From assembly GCA_016278585.1 (NCBI GenBank), contig JADQBO010000237.1, forward strand, positions 1 to 20,917: a stretch of 20,917 nucleotides of DNA. The letters are read 5' to 3'. Below, one piece after another: positions 13,802 to 20,917 of this stretch (positions are counted from its first letter, which is position 1; each line of letters begins with the position of its first letter). The notes beneath the pieces are model-generated. The model searched no databases. It had not been told where the DNA came from and was given only the letters and a program-made list of their open reading frames with translations. The position numbers and the translations under genes were made by a program. This DNA is from Desulfosporosinus sp. (GTDB lineage: Bacteria > Bacillota > Desulfitobacteriia > Desulfitobacteriales > Desulfitobacteriaceae).

Positions 13802-13825
13802 TTGCGATACCCTTTAGCGTCGCAA
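13802..13825. promoter_or_regulatory. Inverted repeat TTGCGA-N12-TCGCAA in the DUF4342 operon leader
   Basis: Six-base arms lie 24 nt upstream of the DUF4342 start. The spacing (about two helical turns centre to centre) fits a dimeric regulator. Autoregulation by the operon's own response regulator is possible, although OmpR-type regulators usually bind direct repeats. Confidence 0.3.
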
Positions 13826-13911
13826 TTGACTATGAATTAAGTTTAACCCAAAAAACTTCAAGGAAAATTTGCTAAATATTAAAATAGGATTAAAAAAATT
13901 CTATCTCATAC

Positions 13912-13929
13912 CTGTTCATACAAGAACAG
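13912..13929. promoter_or_regulatory. Inverted repeat CTGTTC-N6-GAACAG
   Basis: A perfect 6-bp dyad lies in the middle of the divergent region. It is the reverse of the Gram-positive LexA box order (GAAC...GTTC), so it is not a LexA site. The regulator is unknown. Confidence 0.3.
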
Positions 13930-13982
13930 CCGTTATCCTAATAGTATAACACTTTAAGGAAACTTGGCTACAGGAGGGTCTA

Positions 13983-14066
13983 ATGATTTTGCAGCTGCTA
14001 AATATTGAGGTTCCGATCCTATTGAGAGGGATCCAGTATATAAACAAATCTGACGATAGATTGTAA
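13983..14066 (+). CDS. Possible 27-aa small protein
   Basis: ATG to TAA encodes MILQLLNIEVPILLRGIQYI and seven more residues, with an excellent ribosome site AGGAGGG 4 nt before the ATG. The sequence is hydrophobic and then polar. It is too short to judge by composition, and no promoter was found for it. The ribosome site is the only strong support. Confidence 0.25.
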   Translation: MILQLLNIEVPILLRGIQYINKSDDRL

Positions 14067-14094
14067 AAGAATATGGAATAAGAACAGTTTTGTA

Positions 14095-14123
14095 TTGATA
14101 TTCGTACAGAATATCGGTATAAT
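14095..14123 (+). promoter_or_regulatory. Sigma-A promoter with a dyad in its spacer
   Basis: TTGATA (14095-14100), a 17-nt spacer and TATAAT (14118-14123). Within it GATATTC (14097-14103) and GAATATC (14109-14115) form a perfect 7-bp inverted repeat that overlaps the -35 and fills the spacer. A protein bound there would occlude or remodel the promoter. It drives the cysteine-rich gene 51 nt downstream. Confidence 0.7.
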
Positions 14124-14174
14124 AAGAACATAGGTTCGTATCAAATCAAATATCTGTACTGTGAGGCGAATATA

Positions 14175-14336
14175 ATGAAGGATGTGTGCGTTGGCTGTAA
14201 CCGAAAGGCTTTTTGTAAGGAGCCCTGTGAACAGTGGTTGATCCAAAACAATAAGTGCCCAGTGTGCCGGAACAGATTGATACATATAGGTGGATGTACT
14301 GAATGCATTACTGGAGATTGGGCCAAGTGTGGTTAA
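14175..14336 (+). CDS. Cysteine-rich small protein, 53 aa, probably zinc-binding
   Basis: Begins MKDVCVGCNRKAFC and ends GDWAKCG. It has nine cysteines in 53 residues: Cys5-x2-Cys8, Cys14-x3-Cys18, Cys28-x2-Cys31, Cys41-x2-Cys44 and Cys52. Two CxxC pairs 10 residues apart (CPVC, CTEC) look like a zinc ribbon. The N-terminal half gives four more ligands, so two metal sites are plausible. The ribosome site GAGG lies 8 nt before the ATG, and there is a strong promoter with an operator-like dyad upstream. Family not recognised. It could bind zinc, or act as a small regulator or redox protein. It is followed after 52 nt by a small membrane protein gene. Confidence 0.75.
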   Translation: MKDVCVGCNRKAFCKEPCEQWLIQNNKCPVCRNRLIHIGGCTECITGDWAKCG

Positions 14337-14388
14337 TAGGATTCCGGCTTTTCCATAAATATCGTCTTTGATTATGTGGGGGTGTAGT

Positions 14389-14751
14389 ATGCCAAAAGTA
14401 ACCGTTGTTTGTTATCTTTTCTCTTTATTGTTTTATGGAATGGGATATTCGAAAACGTTGGTTATCAAGAACGCAGTTGCAGAACATTTAAACACTTATG
14501 ATTTTACAATTTATGTCTCTCTAGCAACGGGTTATTTCGTTTTAACCATCTTTTTTGCGGTCATCGGCTCACTTGTTTTTTATGTTAAGCATAAAGGTGA
14601 TCAAGGAATTAAGGCTCTAAATAACACTGAGTTAAGAATTATTGCCGGTAAGGGAGTGTGTACTAGAAGACGAGGGAGCAGACTTAACGTAAAAGCCCAA
14701 TTACCACAGTCTGAGTACGCTCTGGATCTGAACAGGAGAATGTCTTCCTAG
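14389..14751 (+). CDS. Small membrane protein of unknown function, 120 aa
   Basis: The start is the ATG at 14389, with GGGGGT 5 nt upstream; an in-frame ATG at 14368 lacks a ribosome site. Two membrane helices lie at about 4-20 (VTVVCYLFSLLFYGMGY) and 41-65 (IYVSLATGYFVLTIFFAVIGSLVFY). A basic tail containing GVCTRRRGSRLNVK follows, presumably cytoplasmic. Probably co-transcribed with the cysteine-rich gene. No family recognised. Confidence 0.55.
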   Translation: MPKVTVVCYLFSLLFYGMGYSKTLVIKNAVAEHLNTYDFTIYVSLATGYFVLTIFFAVIGSLVFYVKHKGDQGIKALNNTELRIIAGKGVCTRRRGSRLNVKAQLPQSEYALDLNRRMSS

Positions 14752-14846
14752 GCTGCACAAAGCCTTGACATCTTCAAGGTTTAAAATGCCAAATAAAAAG
14801 CCGAAGTTTTACATCCCCACGTTTGCTTCTATAATGAGCAAACACG

Positions 14847-14885
14847 AGCGCCCTCAATCCACTTTGATCGTGAAATGAGGGCGCT
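14847..14885. terminator. Bidirectional terminator between convergent genes
   Basis: AGCGCCCTCA (14847-14856) and TGAGGGCGCT (14876-14885) form a 10-bp perfect GC-rich stem. It lies between the plus-strand small membrane protein and the minus-strand permease. A lesser hairpin CCTTGA/TCAAGG is at 14763-14779. Confidence 0.75.
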
Positions 14886-14959
14886 TATTAATGGTTGTGA
14901 TCATAAGGGTTTTGAGACTGAGTTTTCACACAGCCCCCTATGGTTAAAGTAAAACTAGC

Positions 14960-16216
14960 TTATTTAAACGCTGGTGGTTTTTCTTTAAAGAACTTTGTTT
15001 TATAAGCTGTGTAGATGAAACCTACGGCAAGCCAACTGAAACCAACAACTTTGGCTTGGGTCTGGAGACTCATCCAGACATAGAAGATAATAGCGAACCC
15101 TACGGCTGGCAGGAGAAGGTACTTAAACAAGGAGGCTAAATCTGTTTGCTTATCCCTGATTACGAAGTGAATTACAACGGAAGCATGCAGAAACATGAAA
15201 CCGGTTAGTGCCCCGAAGTTCACCATAGAGGTTAAAAGATCCATGCTAAGCAGTGCACCGATGGCAATCGCGATAAAGGCTACAAATAGAGTACTCATAT
15301 AAGGAGTTTGATATTTGGGATGAACTTTACTTAGGAAAGAAGGCATCATCTTGTCACGGGACATGCTGTAGAGCAGACGGGAGATTGCGGCCTGCGCCAC
15401 GAGTCCGTCGCCGATACCCCAAGCCACAGCTGTTCCTAGAGCGACCAGAATTCTGAGCCAGTTGCCACCAGCTACTTGGGCGACCGCGTAGAATGCGGTG
15501 TCGGGATTTTGGAATGTTGTGTGATCCGGCCAAAGTAGTCCCGCCAGGTAGGTTTGGAGGACAAAAAGTCCGCCGACAAGAATCAAGGCTGTTACAGTGG
15601 CTCTACCCACGATTTTCTGGGGTTCTTTAGCTTCTTCAGATAGGGTACTGATCGCGTCAAAGCCCAGAAAACTTAAGACTGCCAGGGAAGTAGCCGCCAT
15701 GACCATATCCATGTTAAAACCTTCCGGTTTCCAAATGGGGTCCATGGTGAAAGCACCTTGTCCAGCACCTTTCATAACTGCCACAAAGGCCATTACGATA
15801 AAAGCAACTAAGACGAACAGTTCGAAAATTAGCAGACCGATATTAGTTTTAGCGGTAAGCTCAATTCCGCGGAAGTTTACCACTGTGTTGATAATAACAA
15901 AGAGAGCGATCCAGCCCCAATAAGGCAGGATGGGTAAAATTTCCTGCAGAGCATATCCCGCAACAAGGTAAACCAATGCAGGGGTCAGAATGTAGTCTAA
16001 AAGTAAGGACCAACCTGCAAAAAAGCCTACATAGGGGTTGATTCCCCGGGAAGCATAGGAGTAGACAGAACCAGCCATCGGAAAGGCGCTGGACATTCTG
16101 GAATAGCTTAGGGCTGTGAAAATCATCGCTATAATTCCAATGATATACGCTAGAGGAGCCATCCCGTTAGAGACATCGGTGACATAACCGTAAATGCCCA
16201 TCGGAGCGATAGGAAC
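14960..16216 (-). pseudogene. APC-family amino-acid/polyamine permease, 5' end displaced by inversion
   Basis: 418 codons of an APC-superfamily (PotE/PuuP-like) permease, opening VPIAPMGIYGYV and ending PPAFK. About eleven and a half membrane helices remain. SMSRDKMMPSFLSKVHPKYQTPY is the usual loop before helix 9 (shown as SMSRDKMMPS and HPKYQTPY). Reading upstream from the first codon GTT (16216) there is an immediate in-frame TAA and no start. The missing 36 N-terminal codons lie next to it in the opposite orientation (next entry). A shorter product from the ATG at 16201 would lack the first helix and has no ribosome site. As drawn here the gene is therefore off. Neighbouring paralogue: the permease at 16344-17590. 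Confidence 0.85.
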
Positions 16217-16327
16217 TTAATGTCGAATGAACAGAATGAAAAAAGCTTAGAAGAATTTGGGTATAAGCAAGAGCTTAAAAGAGCTCTCACGTTTAAAGAC
16301 CTGCTCTTCTACGGAATGGTCTTCATG
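16217..16327 (+). other. Inverted 111-bp 5' segment of the downstream permease gene
   Basis: Read on the plus strand, 16220-16327 encodes 36 residues (MSNEQNEKSLEEFGYKQELK, then RALTFKDLLFYGMVFM). They align with the N-terminus of the paralogue (GYQEELKRSLTLGDLLIYGI...FM) up to the exact residue before VPIAP. The body of the permease resumes with VPIAP on the minus strand 3 nt away. Turning 16217-16327 round gives ATG...FM-VPIAPMGIYGYV as one 454-codon frame. It also puts GAGAGGG 9 nt before the ATG, and the start 19 nt after the stop of the upstream permease. No long inverted repeats are visible at the ends. Confidence 0.85.
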
Positions 16328-16343
16328 ATAAAACCCTCTCTTT

Positions 16344-17590
16344 CTAAAAAGGAGTGCTCATCCAAACATAACCGATAATCAATAATCCAACAATTGGAAG
16401 AAAGAGATGATTAAAATAATCGTTACTCTTCTTACGGATGATAAAATAGTTTATAACAGTTACATGGAGGATAAGGAAAGAGGATAATGCCCCAAAATTG
16501 ATCAGGGATGCTAAGTCGTCGATTCCTATTCCGGCCATAATTAGAGCTAGAGTAATGATGGCTACCATGATTGTACTGACATAGGGAGTTTTATACTTAG
16601 GATGAATTAGAGCAAGAATAGCAGGCAATTTACGGTCGCGAGCCATACTAAAGAGTATCCTGGAGATAGCCGCTTGGGCAACTAGGGCGTTGCAATACCC
16701 CAGGCCAAAGCTGTAGCTACACTGCTTAGCCCTCTTAGCCAGTTTCCCCCCGCGATTTGGGCAATCTCATAGAAGGCGCCTTCTAAATCTTGAAAGGAGG
16801 TATAGTCAGGAACAATCAATGACGCAACCCAAGTCTGAAGAATAAACAGACTGCCGATGATTGGAATAGTGAGAATAATCGCCTTGCCCACGATTTTACC
16901 GGCGGCGGTTCGGTCCCCTTTCACTTCTTCTGTTAGGGTGGAGATGGATTCAAATCCGAGGAAACTAAGCACTGCGATTGAGGCAGCACTCATCAACAGG
17001 GATAGATTAAATTCCTCCCTGTTAAAAAAGGGTTTAAGAGAAAAATGGGATTCGTTTATATGAACATTTACTGCAGTAATGCCAACCAAGAGGAAAATTA
17101 AAAGAACCATGATTTCCAAAGCGACAATAACTCTATTGGCTTTAGCCGTAATTTCAATACCTAAAATATTAATAACTGTGTTGATCAGGACAAAGATGAT
17201 TAACCAAGATACCTTAGGTAGGACGGGAATCATGGTATGTAAGGCTGTTGCACTTACTAAATAAAGCAGAGGGGGTATAAGGATATAGTCAAGTAGAATA
17301 AGCCAACCGGCTAAAAAACCGATATGTTCGTTAATTCCCCGCTGAGCGTAAGAGTAAACAGATCCGGCAACAGGGAAGACTTCTGCTAAACGGGCATAGC
17401 TTAAAGCAGTGAAAAGCATTCCGATCATCCCAATTAGATAAACCAAAGGAACCATTCCTTTAGAACTGCTGGCAACATAGCCAAAAATCCCAAAGGGTGC
17501 AATGGGAACCATGAAGATAATCCCATAAATCAATAAGTCCCCAAGAGTCAACGAACGCTTAAGCTCTTCTTGATACCCTGAATGCTGCAT
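16344..17590 (-). pseudogene. APC-family permease (PuuP-like) with a one-base frameshift
   Basis: The first part (17590 to a TAG at 16682) reads MQHSGYQEELKRSLTLGD...ALAWGIATP. The second part continues in another frame as NALVAQAAISRILFSMARDR...GYVWMSTPF. The intact paralogue has AWGIGDGLVAQAAISRLLY there, so one G is missing in ATTGCAAC (expected ATTGGCAAC, about 16692-16696). Adding one base gives 1248 nt, exactly 416 codons. The ribosome site is GAGGTG 7 nt before the ATG. The restored protein would be 415 aa and would end about 40 residues before the paralogue, lacking the last helix. The function would have been proton- or gradient-driven uptake of amino acids or polyamines. A sequencing error is the main alternative. 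Confidence 0.85.
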
Positions 17591-17679
17591 CGTACTTCAC
17601 CTCAAGTCTTATTACATAACTATACAATGCTGCTTGATCTGTATTATATCAGGAGACGCAGCACCTCTTTTATAAAAAC

Positions 17680-18351
17680 TTACCCTGTTTTTATAATTTC
17701 TTGCATTTTTCCAAGTAGGCTGATAAAAGCTTGCAAGATAATACTCAAGCCTAGACAGAGGAGGGGAGTATAATAGTTTTCAAACTTTATATATAGAAAG
17801 ACCCCAAAGACTAAGGGTACCATTCCGCTATAAGCTGCTAACCTCTGGGGGTAAGTGGTCCGAAAAAGGGTCATTAGATAAGGGATAATCATAGATGCAT
17901 AAAGAATGCCTAAGATAGGAATAAATTCGATTAGAGAATGGTTACGTAGGAGTAGGAAAAAAGCGCCGACTAATAGGTTGATTAATAGTGAAAAAACATA
18001 TCCTCGTTTAATTGGATTTGTTTCTTTTACAGAATGATTAACCTCTCGGAATTTAAAATAGAGTAAGACGGTACTAAAAAGATTGAGAGCATAGGACGAT
18101 AAAACTGCGATAAAAACGGTTAATATATATAAATTGAGCAAAACAAGAGAGTGATTTTTCTCTAAGACTTCTAGAATGTTATTTCCGGTAAGAATACTCT
18201 GGGACATACCGTAAATAGTAATGGCTGAATATCCCATAGATATGGCTAAAACACATAATATTGTAATCAAAAGAAGGATAATGACAAAACCAGCTACCGG
18301 TAAGAGTGTGCTTACCATGAGAGATAGGGAGAAAAAATTATAAGAAATCAT
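17680..18351 (-). CDS. Multi-pass membrane protein of unknown function, 223 aa
   Basis: Six or seven hydrophobic helices fill the protein (for example 15-40, 73-98, 117-135, 141-165, 175-192 and 195-213), with a short basic end. It starts MISYNFFSLSLMVSTLLPVA, with AGGTG 5 nt before the ATG. The general pattern recalls the C-terminal half of YkvI-like or other APC-fold proteins (usually about 340 aa or more). I cannot find an N-terminal half upstream, and the match is too weak to name a family. It is 89 nt upstream of the frameshifted permease on the same strand and may be co-transcribed. Confidence 0.55.
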   Translation of the reverse strand: MISYNFFSLSLMVSTLLPVAGFVIILLLITILCVLAISMGYSAITIYGMSQSILTGNNILEVLEKNHSLVLLNLYILTVFIAVLSSYALNLFSTVLLYFKFREVNHSVKETNPIKRGYVFSLLINLLVGAFFLLLRNHSLIEFIPILGILYASMIIPYLMTLFRTTYPQRLAAYSGMVPLVFGVFLYIKFENYYTPLLCLGLSIILQAFISLLGKMQEIIKTG

Positions 18352-18453
18352 ATCTTCACCTAATCCTCTCAGTCATTAAATCAGATCTTTTTTTCTTAGT
18401 TTGCATAGGCCTCTTAACACACGGTTGGTGCCTTTGAATTCAATACTAAAGAT

Positions 18454-18487
18454 ATTATAGTAGTTTTACGGGCCTAGTTATTGTCAA
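18454..18487 (-). promoter_or_regulatory. Possible minus-strand promoter with overlapping -35
   Basis: A consensus TTGACA (18487-18482) shares its bases with the plus-strand -35 TTGTCA. Downstream are TACTAT at a 19-nt spacing and TATAAT at 22 nt, both longer than the usual 17. If used, it would serve the 223-aa membrane protein, and the two directions would compete. Confidence 0.3.
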
Positions 18488-18509
18488 TGATATATGAAAA
18501 AGGTATATT
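18481..18509 (+). promoter_or_regulatory. Sigma-A promoter of the AI-2E-family permease gene
   Basis: TTGTCA (18481-18486), 17 nt, TATATT (18504-18509). It lies across the ATG at 18494 that would give the longest frame, so that ATG cannot be the start. This supports the GTG at 18554. Confidence 0.65.
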
Positions 18510-18553
18510 TAGATAAGCTTATTGAGGAAACTACTAGTATTATGGAGGTTGCT

Positions 18554-19729
18554 GTGGAAATAAATTGTAATTGGAATCGGAAATATACCACGATCGCGAT
18601 GTACAGTTTCATTGTCATTGCGTCCAGCATCCTGTTCTATCTTATCATGTCGGGACTGGATAATGTGACCCGAGTATTGGCGGGCTATTTATCCGCTCTC
18701 TACCCCTTTATCTACGGGTTTGTGATAGCCTATCTCGTGAACTTCCTATTAAACTTCTTCAAAAGGCAGTTGGGCAAGATTCCATCGCTTAAAAAAATCA
18801 AAGAATCCCGGTTTCATTTACTGTCCCTGCTACTGGCTTATCTGGCTGCCAGTTATCTTGTATCTCTCTTCCTCGCGTTTATTTTCCCGCAGCTTTTCGC
18901 AAGTATCACCGGGCTTGTTAAGAACATTCCGGACTATGTCCGTTCCTCGACGGCATACATCAAAAGTCTATCGGACGACATTCTTCTTCCACCGGAAGTC
19001 GTCGATTTTATCAATATACGCTTGGACGAGCTAGTGATCTTTATTAGTGACGTCGCACAGGACCTGGTCCCCATGGCACTTTACTTCCTTCGAAACACCG
19101 CCCTCTCCGTCTGGAATCTATTTCTCGGCATCATCATTTCTATCTATATGTTGGCAGAAAAAGAGCGGTTCATCAGTTTGGGGAAGAAGGTTAACTATAG
19201 TGTTTTCAGCGTGAAGACTGCTGATAAAATCCTCCAGATTTTAAGACGCGCCCAAAAAATCTTTAGTAAATTCCTGGGTGGAAAAATCTTAGACTCCTTA
19301 GTTATTGGATTATTAACGTTTATTATCCTCACTATCGTGGATATGCCTTATACTTTGCTGGTTACGTTTATCATTACGGTAACTAACATCATCCCTTTTT
19401 TTGGACCCTTCATCGGAGCCATTCCTTCGGTCATCATCATCTTTTTCGAATCGCCAATCATGGCCTTCTGGTTCCTTATCATCATCTTTATCTTGCAACA
19501 GTTGGACGGGAATGTCATCGGACCGAAAATCCTTGGGGATTCCTTAGGTATCTCTTCTTTCTGGATTTTATTTGCAATCCTTATCGGTGGTAAATTCTTT
19601 GGATTTATCGGATTGATTATCGGTGTGCCGCTCTTTGTGCTTATCTACTCCATTATCAAAGAGATTGTGGAAACGAGCTTAAAGACCAAGGGGCTCCCCG
19701 TGGAAACTAAAGATTATTTGGACAAATAG
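18554..19729 (+). CDS. AI-2E family transporter (UPF0118/PerM type)
   Basis: 391 residues from a GTG start with GGAGG 5 nt upstream, giving MEINCNWNRKYTTIAMYSFI, the usual N-terminus for the family. About eight membrane helices. A long external/peripheral region follows helix 3 (FPQLFASITGLVKNIPDYVR, 115-190). The family's C-terminal signature is present: NIIPFFGPFIGAIPSVIIIF, then QQLDGNVIGPKILGDSLGIS, and the final helix GLIIGVPLFVLIYSII. Members export AI-2 or ions (Na+/H+ antiport has been reported for some); the substrate here is not determinable. It reads somewhat more GC-rich than its neighbours. RarD follows on the same strand after about 70 nt. Confidence 0.88.
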   Translation: MEINCNWNRKYTTIAMYSFIVIASSILFYLIMSGLDNVTRVLAGYLSALYPFIYGFVIAYLVNFLLNFFKRQLGKIPSLKKIKESRFHLLSLLLAYLAASYLVSLFLAFIFPQLFASITGLVKNIPDYVRSSTAYIKSLSDDILLPPEVVDFINIRLDELVIFISDVAQDLVPMALYFLRNTALSVWNLFLGIIISIYMLAEKERFISLGKKVNYSVFSVKTADKILQILRRAQKIFSKFLGGKILDSLVIGLLTFIILTIVDMPYTLLVTFIITVTNIIPFFGPFIGAIPSVIIIFFESPIMAFWFLIIIFILQQLDGNVIGPKILGDSLGISSFWILFAILIGGKFFGFIGLIIGVPLFVLIYSIIKEIVETSLKTKGLPVETKDYLDK

Positions 19730-19801
19730 TAGTACTCAGTTAAAACGTTAAGACAAATATTCGTATAGAAATATAAGTTGATAGAGGTTGGGGGATGTTT
19801 C

Positions 19802-20737
19802 TTGTTGAACAGATTTATAAGGGCTTTAAGTGAAAGATCGGAAAGTAAGGGAATTGTCTATGCAATTTTGTCCTATACAATTTGGGGAATTCTCCCCTTA
19901 TTTTGGAAAGCGTTGAAACAAATTAATGCGGGAGAAATTCTTGCTTCCCGAATAGTATGGTCTTTCGTATTTTTATTGCTGATTCTCTTAATCCTTGGAG
20001 GTTTAAGAGACCTCATAGCGGTTTTTAAAAACGGTAAAACCTTGATAGGAGTATTTCTAGGGGGGCTATTAATTACGATTAATTGGTTTGTTTATATTTG
20101 GGCCGTTAATAGCAACCACGTCATAGAAACAAGTCTAGGTTATTATATTAATCCATTATTTACTGTTGTATTAGGTGTAATTGTCTTAAAAGAGCGAATA
20201 GATCGATGGCAAATCGTCGCGCTGTTATTAGCATCATTAGGCGTAATTATCATTACCCTTCAATATGGAAAGGTCCCTTGGGTGGCGCTGCTGCTGGCAA
20301 TGTCCTTTGGTTTATATGGGTTGGTTAAGAAACTTTCTAATCTTACCTCTATTGTCGGTCTAACAATGGAGACTATGATGATTACCCCTATTGCTTTAGG
20401 GTACTTAGTTTATAAACAAGTTGAAGGCACAAGCTCGTTAATGGCTTTACCTTTGAATGTCTCGATCATAGTCGTTCTATCGGGAGTTGTCACTGCCATA
20501 CCCCTTTTATTGTTTGCCCAAGGAGCCAAATGTGTGCCCTTATCAACTATAGGATTCATCCAATATCTAGCCCCTAGCATTGCTCTTTTACTCGGTATTT
20601 TCTTGTTTAAAGAAGATTTTACTAGGGTTGAATTTATTAGCTTTGGTCTAATATGGCTGGCGTTAGGGATATACTCTTTTTCGAGGAAGGATTTTCTTAA
20701 CACTATACTTAAAAAGCGATTCCTTAGATTTTCTTGA
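19802..20737 (+). CDS. rarD: RarD, EamA-family membrane transporter
   Basis: 311 residues with ten hydrophobic helices of the drug/metabolite transporter superfamily, in two EamA-like halves. RarD-type features: GIVYAILSYTIWGILPLFWK at the N-terminus; ASRIVWSFVFLLLI; INWFVYIWAVNSNHVIETSL and GYYINPLF; the second-half segment SFGLYGLVKKLSN; and ATGVVTAIPLLLFAQGAK-like sequence near 235. I chose the TTG at 19802: GGGGG stands 7 nt before it. The TTG at 19778 has no ribosome site, and the ATG at 19795 is out of frame. RarD proteins were first named from a chloramphenicol phenotype; the natural substrate is unknown. Confidence 0.85.
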   Translation: MLNRFIRALSERSESKGIVYAILSYTIWGILPLFWKALKQINAGEILASRIVWSFVFLLLILLILGGLRDLIAVFKNGKTLIGVFLGGLLITINWFVYIWAVNSNHVIETSLGYYINPLFTVVLGVIVLKERIDRWQIVALLLASLGVIIITLQYGKVPWVALLLAMSFGLYGLVKKLSNLTSIVGLTMETMMITPIALGYLVYKQVEGTSSLMALPLNVSIIVVLSGVVTAIPLLLFAQGAKCVPLSTIGFIQYLAPSIALLLGIFLFKEDFTRVEFISFGLIWLALGIYSFSRKDFLNTILKKRFLRFS

Positions 20738-20804
20738 GATATGATTATAAATAGTAAACTAATTTAGGATCAGACACAAGGTAGGGGCATCTGTAAACGG
20801 CTGT

Positions 20805-20838
20805 AAACCACGAATCTAAAAGGACTCGTGGTTTTTTT
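20805..20838 (+). terminator. Terminator after rarD
   Basis: AAACCACGA (20805-20813) and TCGTGGTTT (20826-20834) form a 9-bp perfect stem with a 12-nt loop, and the T-run continues to 20838. It is 68 nt after the rarD stop. Confidence 0.8.
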
Positions 20839-20894
20839 ATACTGTCAGAAAGCATAAACTTATCGTTATATACTGCAAGAAAGGCTAATACGTG

Positions 20895-20911
20895 CGAAGA
20901 CAGTGTCTTCG
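20895..20911. repeat. Perfect dyad CGAAGAC-AGT-GTCTTCG near the right edge
   Basis: A 7-bp palindrome with a 3-nt centre, 57 nt past the rarD terminator and cut off from its context by the window end. It could be a terminator arm, an operator or a REP-type unit; nothing here decides. Confidence 0.3.
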
Positions 20912-20917
20912 TCTAAG

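Larger units (their letters stand above)
13779..14174. other. Divergent intergenic region (396 bp) with several dyads
   Basis: It separates the DUF4342 operon (minus) from the cysteine-rich gene (plus). It holds the inverted repeats at 13802-13825 and 13912-13929, a possible 27-codon frame at 13983-14066, and a strong plus-strand promoter at 14095-14123. Part of it is very AT-rich (13850-13910). Confidence 0.5.

Noticed and set aside
13912..13929. LexA/DinR box
   Set aside because: The half-sites are in the order GTTC...GAAC, opposite to the Gram-positive GAAC...GTTC box.
16200..16350. Classical invertible switch with flanking inverted repeats
   Set aside because: I compared both ends of the inverted 111 bp and found only chance matches of a few bases, so the mechanism is left open and not called a recombinase-driven inverton.
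18494..18553. ATG at 18494 as start of the AI-2E-family permease
   Set aside because: It lies between the -35 and -10 of the predicted promoter and has no ribosome site, whereas the GTG at 18554 has GGAGG 5 nt upstream and gives the usual family N-terminus.
19802..19860. ALSERSESKG near the RarD N-terminus as an inserted repeat peptide
   Set aside because: It recalls repeat-derived peptides, but only one copy exists here and the RarD alignment begins right after it, so nothing supports an insertion.

Overview
The window looks like the chromosome of a low-to-moderate GC, Gram-positive, spore-former-type anaerobe, most likely a Desulfosporosinus/Desulfitobacterium-like member of the Firmicutes. 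This is inferred from strong AGGAGG-type ribosome sites, TTG/GTG starts, DUF2935 and DUF4342 proteins, and an OmpR/EnvZ-type two-component pair; no rRNA or other phylogenetic marker is present. I see no tRNA, rRNA, CRISPR array, intact insertion sequence or prophage.

Layout. (1) 1-1160, minus strand: a tight run of small one-helix membrane proteins of unknown function, continuing off the left edge. (2) 1326-2138: a DUF2935 protein; then a 5'-truncated hypothetical frame beside a short GTGT...ACAC repeat. (3) 2656-3147, plus: a membrane-anchored rhodanese behind a near-consensus promoter whose -10 lies inside a 14-bp perfect inverted repeat. (4) 3107-8474, minus: a trehalose/glucose operon of fused trehalose-6-phosphate synthase/phosphatase, a GH13 alpha-glucosidase and a eukaryotic-type hexokinase. 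A terminator stands in its leader directly before the ribosome site. A SemiSWEET/PQ-loop-like protein lies upstream (8760-9071). (5) 9461-10765, plus: a homocysteine S-methyltransferase-type protein with an unusual C-terminal half-domain. (6) 11080-13778, minus: DUF4342 protein, response regulator and histidine kinase in one operon. (7) 14095-14751, plus: a 53-residue nine-cysteine protein and a small two-helix membrane protein. (8) 14960-17590, minus: two paralogous APC (PuuP-like) amino-acid/polyamine permease genes, both damaged. One has a one-base frameshift. The other has its first 111 bp inverted. (9) 17680-20737: a multi-pass membrane protein (minus), an AI-2E-family permease and RarD (plus).

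How genes may work together. The trehalose operon can form a loop: the alpha-glucosidase releases glucose, hexokinase makes glucose-6-phosphate, and the OtsA-OtsB fusion uses that with a nucleotide sugar to make trehalose. This suggests compatible-solute or carbon-reserve control.

The most unusual observation is the 111-bp inversion at 16217-16327. Flipping it back in silico restores a complete 454-codon permease gene with a good ribosome site 19 nt after the upstream permease stop. No obvious inverted repeats flank it, so a programmed switch is possible but unproven.
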